A stretch of DNA of 64,000 nt from Ophioderma brevispina (taxonomy: Eukaryota; Echinodermata; Ophiuroidea; Amphilepidida; Ophiodermatidae). The notes under the pieces were generated by a model. It saw only the letters and a program-made list of their open reading frames with translations. It had not been told where the DNA came from and made no database searches. Within the stretch, counting starts at the first letter, position 1; each line of letters opens with the position of its first letter. Location: contig JAMKCH010001722.1 in assembly GCA_023653785.1 (NCBI GenBank), positions 26,197-90,196 on the forward strand, in the 5' to 3' direction. The position numbers and the translations under genes were made by a program. Positions 34,206-44,873 of the stretch are shown piece by piece.

Positions 34206-34704
34206 GAAAAGAAGAGGCATACATTTAGGAAATAGGTCTCAAGCAAGCACGTAAGCAAGCAAACACACTTGATTTACTCTATAACTCACGGTAACCTGTT
34301 ATGCCCTAGTTCCTTAAACATTGTATCCTAAAAACATCTTTCTGAAATTAGTTGTCCTTCTGTAGATGACACGACAAAGGCTCACATTACTGATTTGAGC
34401 ATGAAGAATTGAGTAATTCTATGAGGCGTGCGATTAAGGATATGCTTTATGCTATACGCTGTTGGAGTGTTCTTGAATGATATTATCTTCAAAGAGGGAT
34501 GTTGTTACATCACATGGTGTTTCATAACATCTAAAAGCTGACGGTGAGCATTGAAAAAACCTCAGAGAAAAAGGCACTGTGATAATACAGTACTAATGAC
34601 GATGCTGTATTGTATCTGTAAATCTATGGACACTGCAAGTGATTACAACGAACTTTTTTTCATGATTTTGTTCAAAAATTCAAAATTGGGCATATTCGAG
34701 ACCA
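34206..34704. other. Spacer
   Basis: Nothing recognised. Confidence 0.5.
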
Positions 34705-34790
34705 TATTCGGAATCAGCATGAGAAATGCATTCAAATGAGTCCAAACAAGCCTAGTCTTAGGTCAGCGGTTTTAGAGATGGCTTTTCGAA
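34705..34790 (+). repeat. Direct repeat, left copy
   Basis: About 80 bp centred on GTCCAAACAAGCCTAGTCTT recur at 35508-35590 with few changes. The CACTGTTA-ended element at 34801-35122 lies between the two copies. Confidence 0.75.
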
Positions 34791-34800
34791 GCCACTGATA

Positions 34801-35122
34801 CACTGTTAGAAAAAATAACGTTTTAACGATAGAATACCGAAATCCCAGCTTCCAGTATTCTACCGTTAAAATACGGTGCATCGTAGAAAGTAAATTTACT
34901 GTATTTAAGAGAGTCCTGAGCATTTTAACATGTTTAATGACTTTTTACACAAAATATGTGTTTTCTTCATACAAACATCGATAAAATATCAAAAACTTCT
35001 CTTCAATCATAACGGCAAATTCATCTTTACGGTTGCTGTTATTTAACGGTAGAATACCGGCAGCTGGGATTCCCGTATTTCATGGAATTTTACCGTTAAA
35101 TATACAGACATTTTTAACAGTG
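34801..35122. mobile_element. CACTGTTA-ended MITE
   Basis: Termini CACTGTTAGAAAAA and, complementary at the right end, CACTGTTAAAAATGTC. Subterminal blocks are inverted: CAGCTTCCAGTATTCTACCG near 34849 and GAATACCGGCAGCTGGGATT near 35052, each next to an AACGGTAGAATAC-type word. The element is 322 bp and has no coding capacity. It has the same terminal type as 26142-26474 but a different interior. A further unpaired CACTGTTAGAAATC at 35356 may be a truncated relative. Confidence 0.7.
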
Positions 35123-35507
35123 CATATGTGTTATAACCTATATAGAATCTCCCGAAGCTGGAAAAAGAATAAGAATGTTCTTTACCCATGGTCATTATTC
35201 GTATCCTTAAAGATTACAAACATCATCAATCATCATTTGAATCAATTTCCTATCTGTCTTCTTGCGTGTCCAACGAAAATATCAGGACACAATATACATC
35301 ACCTGGTAAATGTGCACAATTGTGGTATTCGTCTACGACCTGTCAATTGCATGTACACTGTTAGAAATCTTCGCAAATTTACATGCACCGTTAGTAAATG
35401 CTTGTAATTTTACAAATTTGTTAGATTTCTTGTCGCTCTGAAGTCAAAATGTTTGAAATTTGTTTGAAAAAAATTAACAATTATGGATTTCTGTGGCTAT
35501 AATTGGA

Positions 35508-35590
35508 ATTAGCATGAAAATTACATTCAAATAAGTCCAAACAAGCCTAGTCTTAGGTTAGTGATTTTTGAGATGGCTTCCCAAATGAGC
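35508..35590 (+). repeat. Direct repeat, right copy
   Basis: Partner of 34705-34790. Both end in GAGATGGCTT-type sequence. Confidence 0.75.
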
Positions 35591-36790
35591 GAGGGTTATA
35601 TGCATGAAGGTGTAAGTACATCAGTCCTATATACGATACTGTGTGTAGTCTAAGCAGGATTGTTTGAGTAACTATATGTTTTTGGGTGGATTTCTTTAAA
35701 AGAATATATTCAGCTAGATCAAATATGAGGATGTACGTTTTAATATACAGTTCGATAGATGGCTTTAGATGTCATAACGCGTCTTAAATATTGCCATTGA
35801 ATTGCCATTTTTGCATACATTATTCAAACTGCTAATACAGACCTCAAATAATACTCAAATAATAGCTTTTCGCTTTAAACTTATAATTAAATCTAAAACG
35901 TTTTTATTTAAACAGTTTGGAAGTCTTAGCGTTCTAACTTATAAAAACACAATAAAAGGCACTCATTTTGGAAATCTTGCAGCAAATGGCTTCATCGGAA
36001 AATCTGAGATGTGTTTCTGAATATACCTATAATACTATAAAACTATATTATCCCAAATTGTTTATCTTTTATATATTTAATTGGGATTGGAGAATTAGCC
36101 ACAGTGCTGAAGCTGTCCTAAAATCATTTTAAATCCTTTTGAGGTACATTTTACGAAGAAATGGAAGATCATTCCGGAAATTATTTGATTATTTTTAACA
36201 GTTACGCAGTATCCTTATTCCTCACAGGGGCTGGCAGGGAATCTTAAGAACAAGGATGACCAATTCTGATAAAATAGCACGGTAATTTATCGAGGTTAAT
36301 TTCTTGTTAGATAGACATAGCTAGGTGTGATGGCTATACGATTTCTTTAGATAATAATCGTAATTGAATATAATAACACAGCAAGTAAAAATTGGTCATC
36401 TCCCTTGCTGATTGCAATTGTATATATGTCATTCCATAAATTAGGGGCCCAACTTGTGACATTTTGAGAAAGACAACAACAACAACAACAATTTAAGAAT
36501 GATGGCAATTATTTCTTATTCTAAGCAAATTATAATATCAAGTTATTATTTTTATTTTTTATAGTAAAAAATTAAGTACTTTGAATATTAAAAATATTGC
36601 AATAAAACTGCATTCCTGTTCCCCGTGTAAATGGGGATACCAAACAAATTTTCTGATAATTTAGAGATAATTTCATTACTATGTGATAAGTTTATAGTTT
36701 TTTGTATACTTTGTTTATTTGAGGCTGCACATTGATATTAAAAGTATAAATGGTCATGCCTGCATATAAAACAATGTTTTTTCAAGCACA
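35591..36790. other. Intergenic, nothing recognised
   Basis: A short (AAC)n run at 36475-36491 and otherwise A+T-rich sequence. Confidence 0.5.
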
Positions 36791-37900
36791 AATGTTTAGG
36801 GACACCATGTGGTGTCCCGTTAGAAAATGTACTCGAGAAACAACAGGATATTCAAAAATTAAAAGAAAAAGTTTTAGATACAACGCTCTTAAGCAAACTC
36901 TCACTTGACACTGTCCTGAATAGGTGTGCGAGCATTGCATACATTCCACCTTATGTTTACTTTACTTTCAGTTCCCAGAACAAACCATTGGTTCCTCGTG
37001 TAACCGTTAGAAGGATGTACAGCCAAAATTTGAGTTTTGTTTGCACGGGGAACCAATGACTTGAATCGATTATAAAATGATCAATTAGTTACTAAATAAA
37101 ACAGTCAAACTTATATTACAAAAGCATTATATTTATGCTTCGTAATTAAAGCAAATCGAAAAAATCATCAAAAATCAGATTTTTGCATGTATGTAACAAG
37201 TACAGGTATCATAACATACCCTGCAAATGATAAGACCAGAAGCAACCTAATAAGGACAGAATCAGATATTTTAGTCATTACTGTCCGAACGGACGCTTAC
37301 TACAACACGTAATTGAATGGAGAATCGTATTTTGGAACGCTGCCGTTTTCTTCCTTTTCTGTCAATTCTACAGCTGGAAAAGGTAACTTATGAAAATTCT
37401 ACAGACTTATCCTTCACTTTGAAGCTATTCCTTCAAATTTCAAATATTTTTCAAATCACTGATAGTGTCTTTAATTGTATGTCACAGCCTTCTCGTCCCA
37501 TTTACACACGAAATCGGCACCATATTTTAGACATTAAACTAAAAGGCAATGAATTTAATGTTTCATATTATATAATCTGCAAATTAGCTGCAAATGTGAT
37601 AGTTTGAATAAATACGTATCTTAATTCATTGTTACATTTAAGTAAACAAACTATTACATTGTAAAGAGGGACACCAAATTCATATGGAATTATCCACATG
37701 TGTAACAGCCTTAGAATTACAATCAAGTGTTCATGCATGACCAAAGATTGATATTTACAGATTTGACCTTAGGAAGGGACCCGATGACCTCAAAATGACT
37801 TTCAGAATGTTTGGCATCGAATTGTGACCATGCATGTCTTGTAAGTTACATGATCATACAACAATTGTCAATGAGTTGACCTTAGATGATATGAACACTG
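36791..37900 (+). repeat. Tandem duplication, unit 1 (with insertion)
   Basis: The unit starts at AATGTTTAGGGACACC and ends at GATATGAACACTG. It is repeated at 37923-38702. It begins with the hairpin GGGACACCATGTGGTGTCCC (36799-36818). It also contains a 15-bp inverted pair, CATTGGTTCCTCGTG (36986-37000) against CACGGGGAACCAATG (37044-37058). A 321-bp element at 37150-37470 is present only in this unit. Without it the unit is about 785 bp, matching unit 2. No coding frame is supported. Confidence 0.9.
37150..37470 (+). mobile_element. TTAA-flanked insertion (AGCAAATCG family)
   Basis: TTAA at 37146-37149 and 37471-37474 flanks 321 bp that are missing from the otherwise matching unit 2, where a single TTAA (38273-38276) sits at the same position. 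The same sequence occurs inverted at 48614-48946, which confirms it as a dispersed element. Terminal inverted repeats are weak, and both ends begin AG when read inward. No protein is encoded. The 96-codon frame overlapping it (37317-37607) crosses the element boundary and is not a gene. Confidence 0.9.
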
Positions 37901-37921
37901 AAAAAAAAAAAAAAAAAAAAA
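37901..37921 (+). repeat. A21 homopolymer at the duplication junction
   Basis: Uninterrupted A run between the two duplicated units. Confidence 0.95.
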
Positions 37922-37922
37922 C

Positions 37923-38702
37923 AAATGTTAGGGACACCATGTGGTGTCCCGTTAGAAAATGTACTCGAGAAACAACAGGATATTCAAAAATTAAAAGAAA
38001 AAGTTTTAGATACACTCTCTTTACAAACTCTGCATGGCAGCATGAGATAGGTGTGCGAGCCTTGCAATACATTTCAGTATGTTTTTTTTACTTTTAGTTT
38101 CTCAGAACAAACCATTGGTTCCTCGTGTAACCGTTAGAAGGATGTACAGCCAAAATTTGAGTTTTGTTTGCACGGGGAACCAATGACTTGAATCGATTAT
38201 AAAATGATCAATTAGTTACTAAATAAAACAGTCAAACTTATATTACAAAAGCATTATATTTATGCTTCGTAATTAATTGTATGTCACAGCCTTCTCGTCC
38301 CATTTACACACGAAATCGGCACCATATTTTAAACATTAAACTAAAAGGCAATGAATTTAATGTTTCATATTATATAATCTGCAAATTAGCTGCAAATGTG
38401 ATAGTTTGAATAAATACGTATCTTAATTCATTGTTACATATAAGTAAACAAACTATTACATTGTAAAGAGGGACACCAAATTCATATGGAATTATCCACA
38501 TGTGTAACAGCCTTAGAATTACAATCAAGTGTTCATGCATGACCAAAGATTGATATTTACAGATTTGACCTTAGGAAGGGACCCGATGACCTCAAAATGA
38601 CTTTCAGAATGTTTGGCATCGAATTGTGACCATGCATGTCTTGTAAGTTACATGATCATACAACAATTGTCAATGAGTTGACCTTAGATGATATGAACAC
38701 TG
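37923..38702 (+). repeat. Tandem duplication, unit 2 (empty site)
   Basis: Matches unit 1 from AATGTTAGGGACACC to GATATGAACACTG. The region around 38010-38100 is more diverged, and the TTAA insertion is absent. Confidence 0.9.
38273..38276. other. Empty TTAA target site
   Basis: CGTAATTAATTGTATG in unit 2 corresponds to CGTAATTAA-[element]-TTAATTGTATG in unit 1. It is either the pre-insertion site or a precise excision product. Confidence 0.85.
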
Positions 38703-39750
38703 CTGATAAAGCTGGGGTCAAATATTAAGATCCTTGTGAGCAAGATTGGTAGCCATGCTATATTATCAAAGATATTCTGGTAGCCATGCCATATCCTCTA
38801 AGAAAGCAGCAATTAGTAGGTTTTCAAACAGCGCCCCTTTAATCGATTTATGTGACCTTGCACCCCAATCTCTTACTCTCCTATATGGTCTTTGGTCAAT
38901 GGTTTTTGTAACCGAGTTTAGTGTTCGTGGCAAGTAATTTGTTGTTGAGGAACTTGAGCGACTTTTTTCAATTTCAATGCAAATTTCCACATTTTCTAAG
39001 GAGGGTTAAGAGCGAGACACTACAGGATTTCGAAAGCATAAGAGCGGAAAATATCAAAATGATTTGGCTACCAAATGACCTTTGACCTTTGGTATGAAAT
39101 CTCTACTAAACGTAATGTCACATCCAGGGGTTCTTGTTTGGAAATTGAAAGAACATACCCCTACACAAGAGGCATTGCGCTCGTATAAAAATCGTCCATA
39201 AATGAGGCTTGAGAATGGAATGGCTCACTATATTAAGTTGATTCAATTGACCTCAAATGGCATTTGACCTTGCTTTCAACACATCCTCTAATTATTCGTC
39301 ACTAAACAAGTGCAGCACCTAAATAACAAATGCATAGCTCATTCCTATGGCAGATCATGGTTCATACGCTCTTATCCCCTACTGGGATGCCAGAGCGGTA
39401 AAAGGTAACCACAAATTTTATCAAAAGCTTGTATAACCTTTAACCTTTGACCTATGTTCCTTCAACTAAGACACTGGTATGTTATTATATGGGGATCCTA
39501 AGGTCAAAGTTGGATTGAAATTGGATTGAGCATTTTCGTCTGTGAGCCCCACTTGTATCGGGACGGACGACAGAAGACGTACGAGGGACATTTGCTCCAA
39601 TACAACATTTTTGTGGTTACAGTCAGGGGATAATAAAATAGCTGAAACATCCACTGAATGTTTTATGATCTTGCCGCAGTTTCGCCTAATTTTATAAAAA
39701 GGCAATATTAATGTACGTAACCGTAATGTATGCCTTCTTTGAGAATGTTT
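38703..39750. other. Intergenic with many TGACCT half-sites
   Basis: TGACCT or its complement recurs near 38851, 39077, 39083, 39248, 39270, 39441, 39447 and 39493. Similar words occur in both upstream duplicated units. This may be an old repeat built on TGACCTT or a nuclear-receptor-rich element. No gene is supported. Confidence 0.4.
39076..39088 (-). promoter_or_regulatory. Perfect DR1 nuclear-receptor site
   Basis: TGACCTTTGACCT is the complement of AGGTCAAAGGTCA, two AGGTCA half-sites spaced by one base. This is the classical site of HNF4, RXR heterodimers and COUP-TF. Binding is not shown. Confidence 0.35.
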
Positions 39751-39858
39751 CTAAAATTGTTTGCATTTACATCTTTGTCAATGTTGTGAATGTAGTCAAA
39801 ATCTGGATATATGGTATAAATACTCTGCTGATTATGGAACTTCCCACCTGATTCCATC

Positions 39859-40202
39859 TATTCCAATCCCATTTTGTCCAATTCCATTTATTCCAATCCC
39901 ATTTTGTCCACTTCCCATTTATTCCAATCCCATTTTGTCCACTTCCCATTTATTCCAATCCCATTTTGTCCACTTCCGATTTTATTCCAATCCCATTTTG
40001 TCCACTTCCCATTTATTCCAATCCCATTTTGTCCACTTCACATTTGTTACAATCCCATTTTATCCACTCACACTTATTCCAATCACATTTCGTCCTCTTC
40101 CTATTTATTCAAATGCCATTTTGTCCTCTTCCCGTTTATTCCAATCCCATTTCGTCCTCTTCCCATTTATTCCAATCCCATTTTGTTCACTTCCCATTTA
40201 TG
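39859..40202 (+). repeat. 31-bp minisatellite, about eleven units
   Basis: Units of about 31 bp built on TTCCAATCCCATTTTGTCCA and CTTCCCATTTA run from 39859 to about 40202. Because the unit lacks stops in all frames, three overlapping plus-strand frames (39761-40282, 39874-40266, 39966-40250) encode the same periodic proline/serine/histidine-rich sequence. From about 40199 the sequence turns into a complement-like version (ATGGGAATTGGACGAAATGG). I regard it as non-coding. Confidence 0.95.
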
Positions 40203-40245
40203 GGAATTGGACGAAATGGGAATTGGGTCAAATTGGATTGGACCA

Positions 40246-41371
40246 AATAAAAATAGATCAAGTTAAGATCAAGTGGGATTAACCTTTGAAAAAATGTCTG
40301 GAACACATAAAATAAGACAAAATGGGTTTTTGTTATAACATGTAATAAAAATCTTTGGAAGAATTTCTTGTTGCATAAAGTGACAATGCTGTATGAATCT
40401 TCTGATTCTCTGCTAGACGTCTTTTAATCAAACGACTGCACCTACAGATTAAGGGAGCTCGAAGCAAAGGTATTATAAACTAACATGTGTAAGTATTGAA
40501 AATGAAAAGAGGACTGTACTTGATCCCGCTTAACTACAAGACGTTTTGAACCGCGCCATATTTAGCATTTTGTTATTAAAGTATTTAGCCAACTACACGC
40601 ACGTCATGCAGTACATTATTTGGGACGTACGATTTCAAAGGTGGTCTAAAACTCAGGCTAAGAACGCCATCTACGGCGACCTTTGTTTGTTTGTTTGTGT
40701 CACTTCACTCCTCTATTTGCAGTACGGACCACCACAATCTGAGTCTTTGCGGAGTTCGAAAAACCAAGTCCGTACTAGACTCAATCAGGTACTATTTCCT
40801 ACAATGTATTTTGACTCATGCTGCACTTGTATTCAAATGATGAAGTAAGAATAAAAAAATATTTTACAAAATTTCTATTGGCAGTAGTTTGAAATGATAT
40901 CAGAAATACCCTGAAGCCAATAATTATATAATATTGGATGCGAGGGTTTATAACATAAAATATTCGCCCGAAGCCTCAGATCAAATATAGCGAGTCGAAG
41001 ACGAGCCTGATATTTTCTTGGCGAGGGCGATATTTTTCTGTATCAACCGAAAAAGTCATCCAATATTATTATTATTATGCCAGAGGAGCTGACTTGACAA
41101 ATAGTTTTTAAAAATTGGACTTCAAAACTAAAAAAAAAGATTATTTGCTTGACATGTTGCCCAATATTTTTGCGTATTGTGCAGTGTTGGGCGGTACGCG
41201 CTACTCGCACTGCAGTATTGCACACAAGATGCATAATAAAATACAATTTTGTGTTCAAAAATGATAACGTCAATACAAAATTATTACTGTAGGGTTTTCG
41301 AAAGGTTCATTTGAGAGATTGATAAAACAGTAAATGTTATCTTTCTCCATTTTATATGATGTGTGCATGAG
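40246..41371. other. Intergenic, nothing recognised
   Basis: A 100-codon frame at 40546-40848 (+) has no domain. A stretch near 40690-40736 looks like a polypyrimidine-TTTGCAG acceptor, but no exon can be supported. Confidence 0.45.
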
Positions 41372-41685
41372 GAAGAGTATTCATAGAGTTACACAACACA
41401 CCCACTCTCGTCAGACCTCTATTTATAGTTCTTAGCGGATGATTTTGAAAGTGTCGACTACAAAGTAAAAGGCAAAAACTTGGACATTTACCACCCCCAG
41501 GTAAACGTGGGAGACATGCGGCTATAGACTCACGTGTGAAAGTCCAAATAACTCACATTCCAATACCCAGACACTAATCCATAATACACAGAAAAGACAA
41601 CAAACCATATACTCTCCCACTCTCCCACACAAAACAAGTATCACATCCAAAGAATCTTTCATACATACACTTAACTACATGACTC
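41372..41685 (+). repeat. Dispersed repeat, copy 2
   Basis: Same orientation and block order as 26989-27350 but without the CA expansion. It keeps TCATAGAGTTACACAACACA near the start. Confidence 0.75.
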
Positions 41686-43640
41686 GATAGCATGCCCAGG
41701 CTCTGAAGTTTCTCATACTTCTCTCATTTTTTTCTCGATACAAGTGTATTTTGGGGATAACAAACACATTGCTTACACGATAAAGTAGTTGTAAAACACC
41801 AACTCAAAATTGATAGTGAAATTTCAATATGATGATTATAGAGGGCCTCCTTCTCTCCATATCCAGCAATGTCCTTGGACACGTTTAAGGGGAATATGCC
41901 ATCTTCAATGTACGACATTTTGTGGCGTACAGTTGACGGACTACGAACTGAATTCAGGCTTTTTGCGAACAACTATTAAACCAAGTCAGCTTTGTACACG
42001 CGAAGTACTCGCCAACTTAGTAATCAACAAAATAAGTGACTGGTTTTATGGAAATTTAACCATTTTAAAACCCATGTAACAACCAAAATTAGTGCTTCAA
42101 TGGAAGTTAAAATTTAACCATTTGTAAACCACGTGTTATGAAATTTGTTAAAAATTCAGAGCTCAAAGGTAAACATTATAAGTTTCTATGTCTGCTACAT
42201 TATATATCTCAGACACAAGGTTTTAAAGCATAATAATTATCAAACCAAAGCTACACATTTATTTTTTAATTAAAAGAAGTTCATAAATATTTAAAACGTA
42301 ATAGCTTATTTATTAATATCTGTTTATAAGCTTGTTGTACTGCAAACTTCAAGGAACCAAAATGATGCAGTAAGTTTCAATAATAAAATATTTGTGATAG
42401 GGATACACATTATTGCAATTGTTCGATTAAGTTAACATAATAAATAATCAAAATTTACTGTACCATTATTGAAACCTTTAACAGGAGGTTTACTACCAAT
42501 TGTATATCCCTTAAGTCCCTAGAGGAAAATCTGACTATCACCGCAAAAAAGTGAGGTAGCGGTATTTCTCTTGTTAGATCTAGGAGCAATTTCCCCTTAA
42601 CACAAGGCAGGGGTCCGCTCCGTGATTTTTTTCAAAAGTACATTTTGAAGCAGTTAAGGGACATAGGGATAGAATGCTTTTTGGTACATATCACTTTGCC
42701 AAAGAGGGGAATATTTTAGATCCCATTGCAATACCTATCGTGCGTAAAGGATGCAGACCCTGCACACGTCACGAACCATGTACATATTTCATATAAATTT
42801 GTTAAAACTGAGCCATTCAAATTTTGGGAAACTCACTTTTCTCCATAATATTACTGCATGCCCTGGGATGCAGATGACTTTGAAATTACACTAAGTCGGT
42901 GATTACGTTCTCAAGATACCGGTTAAAAAATTACAAAAGTTACCCGTGATTGTACTTATTAGTAGAATTCGTAATCGACTTTATATCAGATGAAATAATT
43001 TAGGCATATACATTGTCGCTAATAGATAATTAGAAGATGTGGATGATATTTCCTACGTTGAGTTACCAGTCTGTCTTCGCCGAGCAACTTTAGACCGTTA
43101 ATAGTCTGGAACATTTTTATACTTGAATTTTATTTTAAAATGTGATGATTTTTTTATAAAACAAAACATTAAAAGCATAAAAGGTAAAGTGTCTTACGTT
43201 TTCATGGAGAGATATCGATTTTGAATTTACGATTGAAGATGACACATGTACATGTAAACGCCGTAAGGATACCATAGAGAGCCTTGTGAGGAGCAGAAAG
43301 TGGATGGAGATATAAGGGGAAAAAAGACGGGAAAGACAAAAAGCGAAATGGAACGGCGACACCAGGGAAAGCCGTGAGTCATGAACGACACGGCTAAAAA
43401 CAACAAACAGCGATATATGAGACGGGGCGATAGGAATATAGGGTCAAACTAAGAGCATTGGAACTATTAGGATGAGAATGAATGGAATTGATGTGCACTA
43501 AAAATGAGGGAATACTTAAGGTCCATTTGAATTTTAAACTTCTTATTATTTATAGAGACTTTGTTGTATAAATGAATATCGGTGTACAGATAGAAGATAT
43601 AGAGGCAAACTAAAATGGCGGTTGATGAAGTAGGTGTAAG
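41686..43640. other. Intergenic, nothing recognised
   Basis: Open frames up to 89 codons (41810-42079) have no recognisable content. Confidence 0.5.
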
Positions 43641-43643
43641 ACG

Positions 43644-43700
43644 ATATCGGTCTCTCTTTCTTTCTCTCTCTCTCCCTCTCCATCGGGAGAGAAAAACGAA
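43644..43700. repeat. (CT)-rich tract with small hairpin
   Basis: CTCTC run ending in CTCTCCATCGGGAGAG, a short stem-loop. Confidence 0.8.
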
Positions 43701-44770
43701 AACAAAACAAAATGCACATAATAATGACGAGCCCCTAGATCAAGCGCCCAAACAACAAATAACGATCATCCAACAAACAAATCGATAGCTTTCTAAAGTA
43801 ACTGAAGAGTTTAAGTGATAACTTTTAACCATAATCTTCTGAAGTCAAATGAACTTTGTTGGCCAATATTACTAGTATGATATTTAAAACAAAATGCTTC
43901 AATAATTGTGGCAAATGGATATGGTAGATACGAAACAGTTGATGTTGAAATCTCTTTTGCCTTTTTGATATTTAACTCTTCACATGTACAAAAGATTGGT
44001 AATAAAAGTTAACTTGATACATGCTTGCACTTAAACTAACCGCATTTAGCCAATCGATCTATATATTTCGCATTAATCTTAATATGTCAGAGGCCGAAGA
44101 CCGCGTTTCTAGCAACATGGTTTTCTTTGGTATTGAATTTTTGAAATTTGAACAGTATAGTTGGACCGATCAGCCATTCGCGCGTGAAAATTCAAGCAAA
44201 ATTGAAGTATGCAAATGAAGGTCATAACCTCTTTCCAGCACCCCGTCACTTTAAGGCTGTCCCGGGGGAGGTGAGGCGCATTCAATGTCAGGCGTTGTTG
44301 AATGGTTTTTGCTGTCATAAAGCAACATAACGGTGGTTAATATGACCAATTACATACAACAATAGTGAGTGGAATGAATTTATGTAGTGAAATTTACGAA
44401 ATAAAGTGAGTAACAATAATTTTGGACAATTTAAGAATGGTTTATAGGTTTAACATTGCAGAATTTATAGGGCGCGCCAATTATTTTATTACACTATTTT
44501 ATTTCTAGTATTTTTAATGTAATGCTAAGATGAAATGCATGTTGATTTTGCTTTTAAAATGCTTTCAGTGCACATTATAGTGAAAGATATATTTCTTTAT
44601 AATGAGCGTTTTTTTAAGGAAAGTGGGAATGATTAGTTCAAATTTCCAAAAAGTCATTAATATTTTTAAAGAACAAAGTGGCCAATTTGCAGTTGTTGTT
44701 TGAACGTATGCGCGGTCGCTTGGGTGTGCTGTTAGTGTGTTTGTTTGTGTATTTGGGTGTGTGTGTGTAT
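43701..44770. other. Intergenic, nothing recognised
   Basis: A G+C-richer patch lies at 44235-44300, within overlapping frames of 60-69 codons that have no domains. Confidence 0.5.
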
Positions 44771-44771
44771 G

Positions 44772-44818
44772 TGGGGGGGGGGGGAGAAAAAAAAAAAAAA
44801 AAAAAATGTGGTGGTGTG

Positions 44819-44872
<54 letters not shown>
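44772..44872 (+). repeat. Compound G12, A20 and (ATA)n microsatellite
   Basis: A G run, an A run and about 17 copies of AAT lie in succession. The polyglycine/polylysine/polyisoleucine frame at 44678-44998 is a repeat artefact. Confidence 0.95.

Positions 44873-44873
<1 letters not shown>

Noticed and set aside
35033..35407. 124-codon plus-strand frame as a gene
   Set aside because: It crosses the end of the CACTGTTA MITE and has no domain.
39761..40282. 173-codon repetitive protein
   Set aside because: The 31-bp unit is open in all three plus frames, so the length carries no coding evidence.
40690..40850. Exon after a TTTGCAG acceptor-like site
   Set aside because: No supporting homology or donor site.
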